Under the pieces are notes generated by a model. It was not told the DNA's origin. It made no database searches and was given only the letters and a program-made list of their open reading frames with translations. Source: Linum tenue (Eukaryota; Streptophyta; Magnoliopsida; Malpighiales; Linaceae). Taken from it: DNA of 64,000 nt. This document shows positions 38,135-47,960 of the stretch, piece by piece. The translations under genes were made by a program, and so were the position numbers. Each line of letters opens with the position of its first letter. The stretch's first letter is position 1. The stretch is from the NCBI GenBank assembly GCA_946122785.1, contig CAMGYJ010000002.1:68163703-68227702 (forward strand), given 5' to 3'.

Positions 38135-40945
38135 ATGAAGAAACAGGGCATTTGCTCTGTTTTCCTTCTCCTCATCTTCACCCTGAATCCCTCCCCCACA
38201 CTCTCCGCCGACGACTACACTCCCATCGACAGCATAGTCGTCGATTGCGGTTCCACAACCCCCGGCAGCAACACCGCCGACGACCGGAGCTGGGACGCCG
38301 ACAACCCCTCGAAATTCCTCCAGCCCGGTTCGGAGTCGGCTTCTTCCACACCAACAGAGCCTTCCACAAGGCTCGAAAAAGTGCCTTACCTCTCCGCCCG
38401 ATGGTCTCGCTCCAACTTCACCTACTCCTTCCCGGTCAACCCGGGCCAGAAATTCATCCGCCTCTACTTCTTCCCGGCGACATACTCCCCTGATTTCAAC
38501 AAATCCGCCGCCTCCTTCTCCGTCGCCGCCGGCCAATTCGCCCTCCTCGACAGCTTCATCCCGGATCTCCACCCTCTATCGACAAAGGAGGACGGATTCC
38601 AGTTAGAGTTCTGCCTGAACGTGAACCCTAATCAGCAACGTCTCAACCTCACCTTCTCCCCAACCCCCGGCGCTTACGCTTTCGTCAACGGGATCGAAGT
38701 CGTCTCCATGCCCACAAATCTCTACTACTCCAACGCCGACGCTGGGCTCAACATCATCGGCAACGGCAATCAGCAGGGCAGCATCCGAAACGACACCGCG
38801 TTGCAGCTGATGTACAGAATTGACGTCGCCGGGCAAGGTATCTCTCCCGACGGCGGCACCGGGATGTATCGGCAATGGAGCCCCGACGATGAATACCTCA
38901 ACATCGATCCTCCTCCGAGCTCTGTTTACTACAACGACTCGGTTCCCCTGAACTCCATTTACAGTAACGGCTCGATTCAGCTGCAGTACAGAAACGAGAT
39001 CCATAAGCTCGTCGCGCCGGCGACGGTTTACAGAACTGCCCGGGGGATGTCGAACATCAGCGAATTGAACCTGCAGTACAATCTCACATGGAGTTTCCCC
39101 GTCGATCCTTCGTTTACATACTTTGTTCGGCTCCATTTCTGCGAGATCCAGCCACCCGTCAACGCCCGGGATAACAGGGCTTTCTGGATCTACATCGCAA
39201 ATCGAACCACCGGGTCTTATACGGATGTGATTCAAGAAGCCGGCGGGAATGGATTCCCCATGTTCAAAGACTACTTGGTGAGAATTGAAGCTGAGGAAGA
39301 GAAGAAGCAATTGCCCTTGTTCGTTGCTCTGCGTCCTTTCCAGGAAAACAGCGCCTTCTACAATTCGATTCTGAACGGAGCTGAGATCTACAAATTGAGC
39401 CGGTCGGGTAGTTTGGCCGGACCGAATCCCGACCGCCCACCCAACCCATCGTCGCCGGATCCGTCTTCCTCCCCCTCGACTTCCAGCCCGACTAGATTAA
39501 TCCTCATTGTCGCCGGCGGCGTCGTGTTAGGTCTCGCCGTGGTCTCTCTGCTGCTATTCTTCGTCTTCCGGCGGAAGCGAAATTCCAAATCCTCTTCGAG
39601 TTACATCGACGGCGGATCGGCTTCCAAATCGATGCTGCCGTATTCATCCTTCCCATCAACCAACGAGACATCCAAAGATGGCTCCTCGAATCTCCCCTCG
39701 GAGCTCTGCCGCCGATTCTCTCTCTCGGAGATCAAATCCGCAACGGGATTCTTCGACGACAACTTCATCATCGGGGTGGGAGGCTTCGGCGACGTGTACA
39801 AGGGGCTGATCAATTTCAACGGCGGCGGCGGCGCAACCACCGTGGCGATCAAGAGGCTGAAACAGGGGTCGCAGCAGGGAGCAAACGAGTTCCGAACAGA
39901 GATCGAGATGCTCTCCCAGCTCCGCCACCGCCACCTCGTCTCCCTGATCGGATACTGCTACGACGACGAGGAGATGATCCTCGTCTACGATTACATGTCT
40001 CACGGCACCCTCCGCGACCACCTCTACAGCAAATCTCAACAGATCTCCCCTTCCATTCCATGGAAACAGAGATTGGAGATCTGCATCGGGGCGGCACATG
40101 GTCTGCACTACCTACACTCGGGAGCCAGCAACACAATCATCCACCGCGATGTGAAGACCACCAACATCCTCCTCGACGAGAATTGGGTCGCGAAGGTGTC
40201 GGACTTCGGCCTCTCGAAGATCGGGCCCGCAGCCGGAGCGGCGAACGCCCATGTCAGCACGGTGGTGAAAGGGAGCTTCGGGTACCTGGACCCGGAATAC
40301 TACCGGCTCCAACGGCTGACGGAGAAATCGGACGTCTACTCCTTTGGAATCGTCCTGTGGGAAGTCCTGACTGCGCGGCCGCCGTTGAATCGGGCGGGGG
40401 GGAACGACAAGAGGAAGATGGTGAGCTTGGCCGAGCTGGCGAGGCAGTGTTGCAAGAAGGGCAGAGTGGCGGAAATTGTGGACCGGGATCTGGACGGGGA
40501 GATTGCGCCGGAGTGTCTGAAGAAGTTCGCGGAGGTGGCGATGAGCTGCTTGGTGGAGAAAGGAGTAGACAGGCCGTCGATGGGGGATGTGGTTTGGGGG
40601 CTGGAGTTCGCCAAGGAGTTGCAATGCGGCAGCGAGGAGCGGGTGAAGTTGTTGGCCGGCGGCAGCGGCGGTGGTGAAGGTGGTGGCGGCGATGGGATTG
40701 AAGAGATGCGAGGCGGCGACTCTTCTTCGATGCAAGGGAGGAAGAGCAGTGGTGGTTCGAGTATGTTCACGACGAACAGTGAGATTGATTTGGGGTCGGG
40801 GGTGAACGGGATGATGGTTATTACGAGTGGCACTATGACATTGACGAGCGTTGAAGAGAGTTCAACCAATCATGAATACTCCGAAGATTCTTTGTTGGGG
40901 TCGAATCTTGTTTTCTCCGAAATTTTGGATCCAAAGGCTCGTTGA
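38135..40945 (+). CDS. CrRLK1L (FERONIA-type) receptor-like kinase, intronless
   Basis: This is a plasma-membrane receptor kinase that senses cell-wall state and RALF peptides in this family. It has 936 residues with no intron, as is typical. A signal peptide (MKKQGICSVFLLLIFTL...LSA) covers about residues 1-24. Two malectin-like domains span about 30-420 (IVVDCGSTTPGS; FIRLYFFPATY; FVRLHFCEIQPP), with many N-x-S/T sites. A Pro/Ser-rich linker and one membrane helix (about 453-476, LILIVAGGVVLG...) follow, then a basic stop-transfer. The kinase domain, about 526-810, has GVGGFGDVYKG, VAIK, HRDVKTTN (RD kinase), DFG and GYLDPEYY, so it is catalytically complete. The C-terminal tail is Gly/Ser-rich. 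It cannot be placed in a named subclade (FERONIA, ANXUR, MEDOS and others) by eye. Confidence 0.95.
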   Translation: MKKQGICSVFLLLIFTLNPSPTLSADDYTPIDSIVVDCGSTTPGSNTADDRSWDADNPSKFLQPGSESASSTPTEPSTRLEKVPYLSARWSRSNFTYSFPVNPGQKFIRLYFFPATYSPDFNKSAASFSVAAGQFALLDSFIPDLHPLSTKEDGFQLEFCLNVNPNQQRLNLTFSPTPGAYAFVNGIEVVSMPTNLYYSNADAGLNIIGNGNQQGSIRNDTALQLMYRIDVAGQGISPDGGTGMYRQWSPDDEYLNIDPPPSSVYYNDSVPLNSIYSNGSIQLQYRNEIHKLVAPATVYRTARGMSNISELNLQYNLTWSFPVDPSFTYFVRLHFCEIQPPVNARDNRAFWIYIANRTTGSYTDVIQEAGGNGFPMFKDYLVRIEAEEEKKQLPLFVALRPFQENSAFYNSILNGAEIYKLSRSGSLAGPNPDRPPNPSSPDPSSSPSTSSPTRLILIVAGGVVLGLAVVSLLLFFVFRRKRNSKSSSSYIDGGSASKSMLPYSSFPSTNETSKDGSSNLPSELCRRFSLSEIKSATGFFDDNFIIGVGGFGDVYKGLINFNGGGGATTVAIKRLKQGSQQGANEFRTEIEMLSQLRHRHLVSLIGYCYDDEEMILVYDYMSHGTLRDHLYSKSQQISPSIPWKQRLEICIGAAHGLHYLHSGASNTIIHRDVKTTNILLDENWVAKVSDFGLSKIGPAAGAANAHVSTVVKGSFGYLDPEYYRLQRLTEKSDVYSFGIVLWEVLTARPPLNRAGGNDKRKMVSLAELARQCCKKGRVAEIVDRDLDGEIAPECLKKFAEVAMSCLVEKGVDRPSMGDVVWGLEFAKELQCGSEERVKLLAGGSGGGEGGGGDGIEEMRGGDSSSMQGRKSSGGSSMFTTNSEIDLGSGVNGMMVITSGTMTLTSVEESSTNHEYSEDSLLGSNLVFSEILDPKAR

Positions 40946-42159
40946 AATTTTGAGACCCACATTGTGTTTCGAAAATGTTGGTAAGTGATGAGTTTGAGCT
41001 CATAATTATTTGAAGAATAATAGTTTGGCCCACATTTTCCCGCGAATTATCGTAGTGTACCAATTACCATTCAAGAAAAATTAAAGTGAATGTCCATGAA
41101 ATCAAAATGAACCTTAATTAAAAGTTCGTTAGCGTTCGAGATATCGCAATAATTTTGGGTTTAATACTTCAGTTAATTAGTTAAATGCATCCAAGTTCCA
41201 ACCAGCGGCTTATATCGACAATAATTTTGAATTGGATAGTTGAATTAATTAGCGCAGCTAAATGGATTCAATCAGTGTTTTATACCAACGTTTGTAGTTT
41301 TTTATTTGGTAAAAATAATCAAACAGAAGAGCTGAGCGAGTTGTTGGAAATTATTAGTATGCATAGGTCATAGTCCTTAAAATTTGATGGTAACGTTTTG
41401 GTACCCGAATTTATTTATTTTTACAGTTTAGTACCTGAACTTTTAAAATTTATAAATAGGTCTGATGTGTTTGTATGTGGAATTCATATCTAAGGGCCAT
41501 AGGGTCAAAAAATGACTTGACCCTAAACCGACCCGACCCGCCTATTTCTTATAGGGTCAAAAGGTGACCCGACCCCAAACTGACCCTATAGACAGGGTCA
41601 GGGCAGGTCAGTGGGTTTTTAGGGTCAAGTTTACACCCCTATTAGGTAACTAACAATATTTGTGGATTGGATACATTTAGGGTTAATACCTTAGTTTGGC
41701 TCAAACTATACACAAACTTTCTACTTTGACCCGTGATTTCGAAAATCGCTCTTCTGGTCTGAACTATGTACCATACTTTCATATTGCGCTTCTGGTTGAT
41801 TTTGGTCTCCATCGATGAGAACACAATGTTTGTTCAATGGGGGTTGAGGGAAAGGGAAGAGATACGAGGGGTTCTGAAAATTATTTTATTTGATTTTTAG
41901 TAATAATTAATTATAATTCATATATATCTATGTGGCCCAATCAAATGTTTGATTGTTTGCCACATCATCAGTAGTTTGCCACATCAAAGTCAACTAACAG
42001 TTGACCGGACTGAAAGTTAACGGTTTGGCTATTAAATTGTTTTTAGAAAGATTTGACTATTATTTTGTTTAAAGTAAAAAGGTTTGGTTATTATATTGTA
42101 TTTACCCAAATTTAAACTACCATTCTTTAAAATAGCTCACTTATGCCTGTATAATTAAC
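40946..42159. other. Intergenic with partial MITE
   Basis: Positions about 41380-41640 carry a decayed relative of the MITE at 36642-37218: TTTTGGTACCCGAATTT-like words, then an AGGGTCA/TGACCC-rich half ending GTTTACACCCCTATTA. The left end is missing. Nothing coding is seen. Confidence 0.45.
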
Positions 42160-42647
42160 ATATGGTTCAAAAAGGCACGCTCAACCTTACGTTTAGGCAC
42201 GCCTAGACACAAGGCAATGACAAAACGCCTCACCTAGAGGTTTCGCGCCTAATTAGATACTAGAACATGTCAATAGAGTAAGTCGACATAAAGTCTCTCC
42301 TAAACATTATTAGATGGAGTTAGAAAGTCAATATTAAAGGAGAAAATTAACATCAACTACGGAATCAATTTTCTATATCAATATTTTCAATAGCTCAAGA
42401 ACTTTGCGAGCTATTGAGCCATGATTCTATGAATTCGTAAGCTATTTTTTTGTCAGTAAGTGTTGAATAAGTTATTAATCATTTTAGCTTAAGTGAGGAA
42501 GTGTTGTAGATTATTATTTCATTCATCATGCAATATAAATAGCTATTTTTCTTCCAACGGCTAGGTACGCTTAGTCTACGTCTAAACGAGCAAGGCGCTA
42601 AGCAAAGTCGCAACACTCGCTTACACCTAGCGCCTTTTTGAACCTTG
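42160..42647. mobile_element. MULE-type MITE, 488 bp
   Basis: The inverted ends contain GGTTCAAAAAGGC (42164-42176, and the complement ending near 42644). The flanks share the perfect 9-bp direct repeat ATAATTAAC (42151-42159 and 42648-42656), matching a Mutator-like target duplication. Inner inverted words such as ACGTTTAGGCACGCC and its degenerate complement give it fold-back potential. It has no coding capacity. It lies about 210 bp upstream of the RALF-like gene start. Confidence 0.7.
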
Positions 42648-42859
42648 ATAATTAACGAGAGAAAGACAAAGGGAGGGTCACGAGCTGAGCTTTCCAGCAG
42701 CAGGTGGAAATTTGGAAATTTGGAATAATAATTGATACAGAGTGGGTTAACACTACCGCCAAACACACTAGAGCCCCACCTCCACCACACTAATAATGAG
42801 ACCGGACCACTGCTGGATGGTAAGCATATCCATCTCTCTTCTCTTCCCTTCCAAACCCC

Positions 42860-43237
42860 ATGAGCAAGACGAATCCTTCCGCAGTTTGGTTGGCGGCTGC
42901 AGCAGCCCTAGCCGTCGTTCTCTGCGCTACCAACTTCCTTCCGCAATGCGGAGCTAGCACCATCGATGCTCTGGTTACCACCCAGTTACTGGCTTCGGCA
43001 GCATCTGCTGGCATGGCCGACGCCATTGATGACGACGATGAGTTCCTGATGGAGTCAGGGAGCAGCAGCCAGTCGCTGAGGATGTTGCAGGCGGGAAGCC
43101 AGAACGTGTATAACTCCATCACCCGTAACCAGCCGGCTTACAATTGCGGCCAGAATCGGTACTACTGCCTCGACAACGGCCGAGATCGGAAGCTGTACTG
43201 TGATCCCAAAAGCCGCGATCCCGCTTGCCACCGCTGA
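42860..43237 (+). CDS. RALF-like secreted cysteine-rich peptide precursor
   Basis: This is a 125-residue precursor. A hydrophobic signal peptide (VWLAAAAALAVVLCATNF) is followed by an acidic propeptide (DAIDDDDEFLMES), a LRML site comparable to the dibasic/RRxL processing site of RALF precursors, and a basic C-terminal domain with four cysteines spaced C-x6-C-x10-C-x8-C. YNSITRNQP...C and YYC...NG align with the S-L-x-RN-x2-P-C and YYNC-x-NG segments of RALF peptides, but the YISY motif used for binding CrRLK1L receptors is replaced by VYNSI. RALF peptides raise apoplastic pH and signal through CrRLK1L receptors such as the one 1.9 kb upstream. The family call is an inference from the pattern. 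It could be a distinct cysteine-rich peptide family. Confidence 0.6.
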   Translation: MSKTNPSAVWLAAAAALAVVLCATNFLPQCGASTIDALVTTQLLASAASAGMADAIDDDDEFLMESGSSSQSLRMLQAGSQNVYNSITRNQPAYNCGQNRYYCLDNGRDRKLYCDPKSRDPACHR

Positions 43238-44130
43238 ATCCGTTTTTTTCCCCCCTGGTTTACCTGCATTTCGTTAATCACTACTGTCAAGTAATTGCTC
43301 CGGCTGCTCTGTTCCTCCCCTGTTTTCTTGTGGTCTTTATTTTACTTCCTTTTTTTTTTTTTTTTGTGTTTTATTTCATTTTGATCCATCTCTCAGCCAG
43401 TACATATATCTGTAATCAATCTGAGGTAGATGTTGTTGCTATAATTGTTTGAACCATAATTGGGTGACCAACCTAAGTCTGAGAGGTATGATTCCTTCAT
43501 GTTGTCCCAATGAATATGAACAGCTCTAAATGCCTTGGCATGTTCCCTTGTATGTGTTAGCTTCCTTGCACCTTCCATCATGTTTATCTCTACGAGCATG
43601 TACCCTACTGTGTCACTGTGAAGGATGAATAGAGCTACACAAAGCTTTTTCTCTCGTGATTGATAGTAAATTTGATTCAATTGGCAATCTCTTTCTGAAA
43701 TGAAAGACGATAATTACTACGACGTTAATCCGCACATTAAAGAGGGATGAAGAGGTTTTTGGGTGAGCAACTCAATTTGACTACGCCAACAACCGATTGG
43801 GCCACTCCCTAAAAAGAGATCACCAAAGATGATAGACTGATAGTGATCCTACCAAAAATGATCAGAGCAGCTAACTAATGATCATGCTAGTAATCTGACT
43901 ACCTCTGCAAAAGCATTCTGTAATCACACGGGGAAGGCAAATCGTCGTGGCTTGAAACACTCAAATTTATCCTCAAGGCTGGTCATCACCTCACCTGCAT
44001 TAGCAACCAGAACCAAAGAAGATTTGAAGTTGAAGAATGGACTACTGAGTACCGTCTAAAGAACGGAAGAGATGGAGCATATATGCAAAGCAATTAATCA
44101 GGTAATGCTTACTGTATTGTAGGAGAGTCG
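43238..44130. other. Intergenic, no gene seen
   Basis: This space lies between the convergent RALF-like and dehydratase genes and contains the RALF-like 3' UTR, with a T-run near 43350. No coding exon is supported. Confidence 0.5.
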
Positions 44131-46223
44131 TTATATAATGGTGGTATCAGCCGGATAACTCCCTAAAACTCGCAAGGATGTCGCTAACTCCTGGCAAACG
44201 GGAGATATGCACGTTTCATGGTAAGTTCAGCATGCAATGAAGAAGAAGAATTACTTAGCAATGGAAAAGTCTGAAGAAGCAAGCCGCACATCCAGAGCTT
44301 TTAGAGCGTTTTGAGCATTGTCACTAGCCATCGAAGCCTCAAAATCGACATAGAACATGTAGTGAAAGCATCTGCAAAACCATACTACTAGTATCTTAGG
44401 TTACTTCACAAGATGAAGAGTTAATTGAGGGGCAATAATTGAAATGAGAAAGAAAAACAGCTATTTGTAAGTAACTTACTTCTGAAGTCCATTGGCGTTA
44501 TCTCCAGGAGATCTCAGAGAGCTCCGTCTCCAAGGGCGGCTCTCGATCTTGTTCAAAAGAAGTATAAAGGAACAAAAATCATGAACATGCAAATAGCATA
44601 AGGAAATTTTGGGGGTGGAATGTTAGGCAAAAGAGAAACTTACTTTTGTTAGGTTGATTTGCTCCTTTGCAAAAATTTGAAGAGCCTTGTAAAGTACTCC
44701 AGGGCCTTCCTCAAGTGAAAAGACTATGCTTGTCTGAAAACCCAAGAGATGGTGTTATTACCATCCCTGTCTATTAGGTTAGTCAGGCAACAGCAAATAC
44801 CACTACAATTAGTGTCATGTTAACCTTGAAAGGACGGTCAGTGTCCGGAGTTATGGCTTCCCTCCCCAACATCAGAAATCTTGTAACGTTGTCTGAGTCA
44901 TCCTAACAGTATAGCAACAACTGTCGGTCTAGCTAGCATCAAAATAATCATAATCAGGAATACCAAAAATGCTGAAACCTGAATGTCTTCTGCTAATATA
45001 TCTAAGTCGTAGATTGCAGCTGCAGCCGAACTAGCAACAGCTCCTGTGTCCTCCAATTTGCTTAGTGCAACATACTGCAATCTACGAGTTCAACTTCAGC
45101 AAGGCGAAACAAACAAATATATAAAAATCAATCATGGATTAAGTTAGCCACTCAATGTGGTCTACAATCCCAAACATAAATGGAAGGATGTCGCAAACCA
45201 ACCAAAACCCAGAACAGATAAAATCTCATCTTACCTTTGCTGCACCAGCAGTATCATCCACTGCTTCTCTGACCAGTCCGAACCGGGTCAATGTATATTC
45301 ACATTGAGCAAGTGCCTGAAATGGGTTCCAGTGAAACCTCCAGCCAGTTGGTTGAGTTGAAGATCTTGAAAAGGGATCAATAAACAATCATATTCAGCAA
45401 CATACCTGGGGATGACTTAGAACTCTCTTCAACTGTTCAACTTTAACCCCTCGATTTGCTAGCAAGCAATGACGAACAGCATAGTTTATTTCTCCCACTA
45501 TATGTAGCCTGTGTCGGAGTAAAAGGTCGTAATTTCTGTGGATACTCCCACCCAAAGAGTTTTCGATGGGTAACACAGCTCTGTCGACAGTGCAGCCTTC
45601 AACAGCCTATGAAGATTCACAGAAAAAAGCAGTACACAATCACAACTCACAGAGATAGCACGGCCCGGCTGTGATGGAGTTTAAACTATAAATCACAAAT
45701 CTATAGAGCAATTTCAAGCTAAATGGCTAAACCTCAATTCAATGTAGAACTACAAAACTGAAATCCAGTTAACATTGGCGCACCACTAAAACCTGAACTC
45801 CAGCTCCTAACCAAAGAAAGCCTAGATAATTTGAGGTCCTCAATATTAAGTCAGAGCATTCAGTGGTCTGTTAAGTTCTAAGTTTCTCTCTTCACACACT
45901 TCACAGAACAATCAAAGAGAAACGGCAAATCCCAGTAGAGGAAACAGCATGAAGAAGAGAAATTTACTTCAAATGCAGTTTCGAATTGATCGCAAGGCAC
46001 TGCCTCAGAGTTGGGATATGCCTTCTGGGCGGCAGCTTCGCTATACGCCCCACTAACCCCCTGCCATGACAATTTCCATTTCAGTAAAACAGGAAATCAA
46101 TTTTCGAGAAAATGCCCTTTATCACTAATTGATACCGATATGCAGAAAGCAGCAGATGACCTGATAAGCAACGCGGAGGCGAGGTTCACCGGACCCCGAA
46201 TCATGCATTCGCGCCGACGCCAT
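44131..46223 (-). CDS. Arogenate/prephenate dehydratase, 10 exons, no visible transit peptide
   Basis: It converts arogenate to phenylalanine (or prephenate to phenylpyruvate) in the last steps of Phe synthesis. Exons on the minus strand are 46223-46161, 46060-45968, 45606-45406, 45315-45235, 45074-44979, 44902-44825, 44733-44644, 44547-44480, 44371-44290 and 44190-44131. All have GT-AG borders and consistent phases, giving 303 residues. The catalytic domain starts [17 protein letters not shown] and includes [17 protein letters not shown] and the essential T-R-F (DNVTRFL). The ACT regulatory domain begins [18 protein letters not shown] and includes the Phe-binding ESRP. It ends [14 protein letters not shown]. 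The multi-exon structure and wording fit the ADT1/ADT2 clade rather than the intronless ADT3-6. The first exon encodes only 21 residues ([10 protein letters not shown]...), and an in-frame stop lies 13 codons upstream of its ATG, so no plastid transit peptide is encoded contiguously. A cytosolic form is possible. Confidence 0.9.
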
Positions 46224-46557
46224 CAAAGGCCCTGTGCATGAGCGCCTCCTTACGACAAATCAATGGCTACAGCGATTGATCGGAACGCGAGGGTTTGGCA
46301 AAGATTTGGCCCCGGAGTGGGGAAATTGAGGATCGTGTCAGAGAAGCGACCATCCAAATTATCCAATGCGTTATAAATGTTGGTAGTGTGAACAATATTC
46401 TACTGTACATTAAAGAATAAACCGATTCTACCAAAAAAAAAAAAAAAGAATAAACCGAGGTCGGCTCGCCTGGTCAGGCCGTATTCACCCGGAACCGGCC
46501 TTCACACCGGAGTAACCGGACTGTAAATTAAACCTAAACGAAGGATAGGTTTAGGCG
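46224..46557 (-). promoter_or_regulatory. Upstream region of the dehydratase gene
   Basis: It presumably holds promoter and leader. An A-run near 46431-46446 and AT-rich sequence around 46370-46420 are present. No clear TATA box stands out. A missed upstream exon with a transit peptide would have to lie here or beyond the adjacent MITEs. I find no good candidate. Confidence 0.35.
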
Positions 46558-47188
46558 TAGGGATGGCAACAAAACCCGAACCCACGGGTACCCACCCGAC
46601 TAGGGCTGGCTATTTGGACCGGGACCAGATGAAAAACCGGAAACCGGACCGTATAACCCGGACCGAGACCGGACCGGGACCGGATAGTAAACAATCCAAT
46701 CCAATCTTTGGGCTTAGATTTGAGGTAAAAAACCGGATAAAGACCGGATAAGAGAGCTCAACACCCAAAACTTAAGGTTAATTTGCATAAACGGTCACAA
46801 ACCTTTGCACTTAGTACAAAACTTAACAAACTCCTCACCCTTTTAGGCCTTAGGCCACTCAAATTCCCACAATCTCAATATAAAATCAAGACCGAATTGG
46901 GACCGGACCGGGTCAAGACCGGACCGGATCAAGACCGGACTGTATCCAATCCAATCTTCGGTCCTTATATTTTCAAAAAAACCGGACTGGACCGGATCAA
47001 TTTGAGCCAATTTAACCGGACCGGACCGTATAGCCACCCCTACACCCGACCCAACTCCGTCAACGCGGATAAAATCCGTGTTGACGGGTTTTGGGCCGGG
47101 TTTGGGTTTAAACCCGTTCACTATTCAACGGGTTGGGTTGGGTTTAGGTAAACCCGGCTCGTGGGTACCCGCCCACCCATACAATTAA
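46558..47188. mobile_element. Outer hAT-like MITE, interrupted
   Basis: The left end TAGGGATGGCAAC leads into ACCCGAACCCACGGGTACCCACCCG. A complementary stretch (GGCTCGTGGGTACCCGCCCACCCAT) ends near 47180. The right tip lacks the TAGGGATGGCAAC complement, so it is truncated there. It is split by the inner MITE at 46601-47042. Confidence 0.6.
46601..47042. mobile_element. Inner hAT-like MITE nested in another MITE, 442 bp
   Basis: The ends TAGGGCTGGCTAT and ATAGCCACCCCTA are inverted repeats, extended by ACCGGACCGGA-type words. A perfect 8-bp duplication CACCCGAC (46593-46600 and 47043-47050) is the hallmark of hAT transposition. The target site lies inside the outer MITE, which fixes the order of insertion. 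It has no coding capacity. Confidence 0.88.
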
Positions 47189-47960
47189 TTTTTTCGGTAT
47201 ATTTAATATTCTAAACAACTAATCTTATTTATGTTTGTGGAGACATGCCTAATTTTTTTTTTAATTGTGTAGAATGAAGTTGATGTTATGGAGTGGAGAG
47301 TAAAGAAACTTAACTGAAAGGAAGAAGCTTTCAATTAAACATGTTATTTATGGATAATTTGTGATTTGCTTCAATTTTCTTGAGTTTTCTAGATTTGTGT
47401 TGAACATGTGATTTGCTTCAATTTTCTTCAATTTTCACCATGATATAGTTTTCTATTCTGCCAAACTCTACCGTCATGGTATCTTTTTTTACTTCAAAAT
47501 ATATAAAATTAGATGTCATTTTGAATAATATAATGAATCTGATTATTTTGTGCAAAATTTTCCGATCGAACATTATCAAAGAAAAAATCAAAACAACATA
47601 AACAACTGAAGACATACAATAATTTAAATAGTGGGATCGATCAGTTAAAATTTGAATACTTAATCAACCAGGAGCACTAAATACATATAACCATCATCAC
47701 AGGTCTTATATATTTATGCACTCAAGGTAAAAAAATGTGATATATATATTACATAATGCAACATGTGTCATGTACTTAACAAACAGAATAAGGCATTGTA
47801 GAATTATTTAACTTCACAGTTCTTACGAAAATAAAAACATATAGTTTATTTTCCTTCTATATATAATGTTACATTCGAGAGGAAGTCCAAGATTATATCG
47901 GAAGAATGATTGACAGAAACAAACAGGGGTAGAGATACAACATTTTGCAGTTACGGAGTG
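47189..47960. other. Intergenic AT-rich region
   Basis: No gene is seen. A word of about 25 bp containing GTGATTTGCTTCAATTTTCTT is duplicated near 47358 and 47408. The last part would include the 3' UTR of the GEM-like gene. Confidence 0.45.

Noticed and set aside
37849..38572. Minus-strand frames of 65-167 codons before and within the receptor kinase 5' end
   Set aside because: They are composition-driven and overlap the signal peptide region of a well-supported gene.
38178..40869. Long antisense frames (up to 235 codons) across the receptor kinase
   Set aside because: High GC at third positions makes antisense frames open. None shows a domain.
43225..43680. Short frames downstream of the RALF-like gene
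   Set aside because: They consist of T-rich 3' UTR sequence and an unrelated antisense frame without features.
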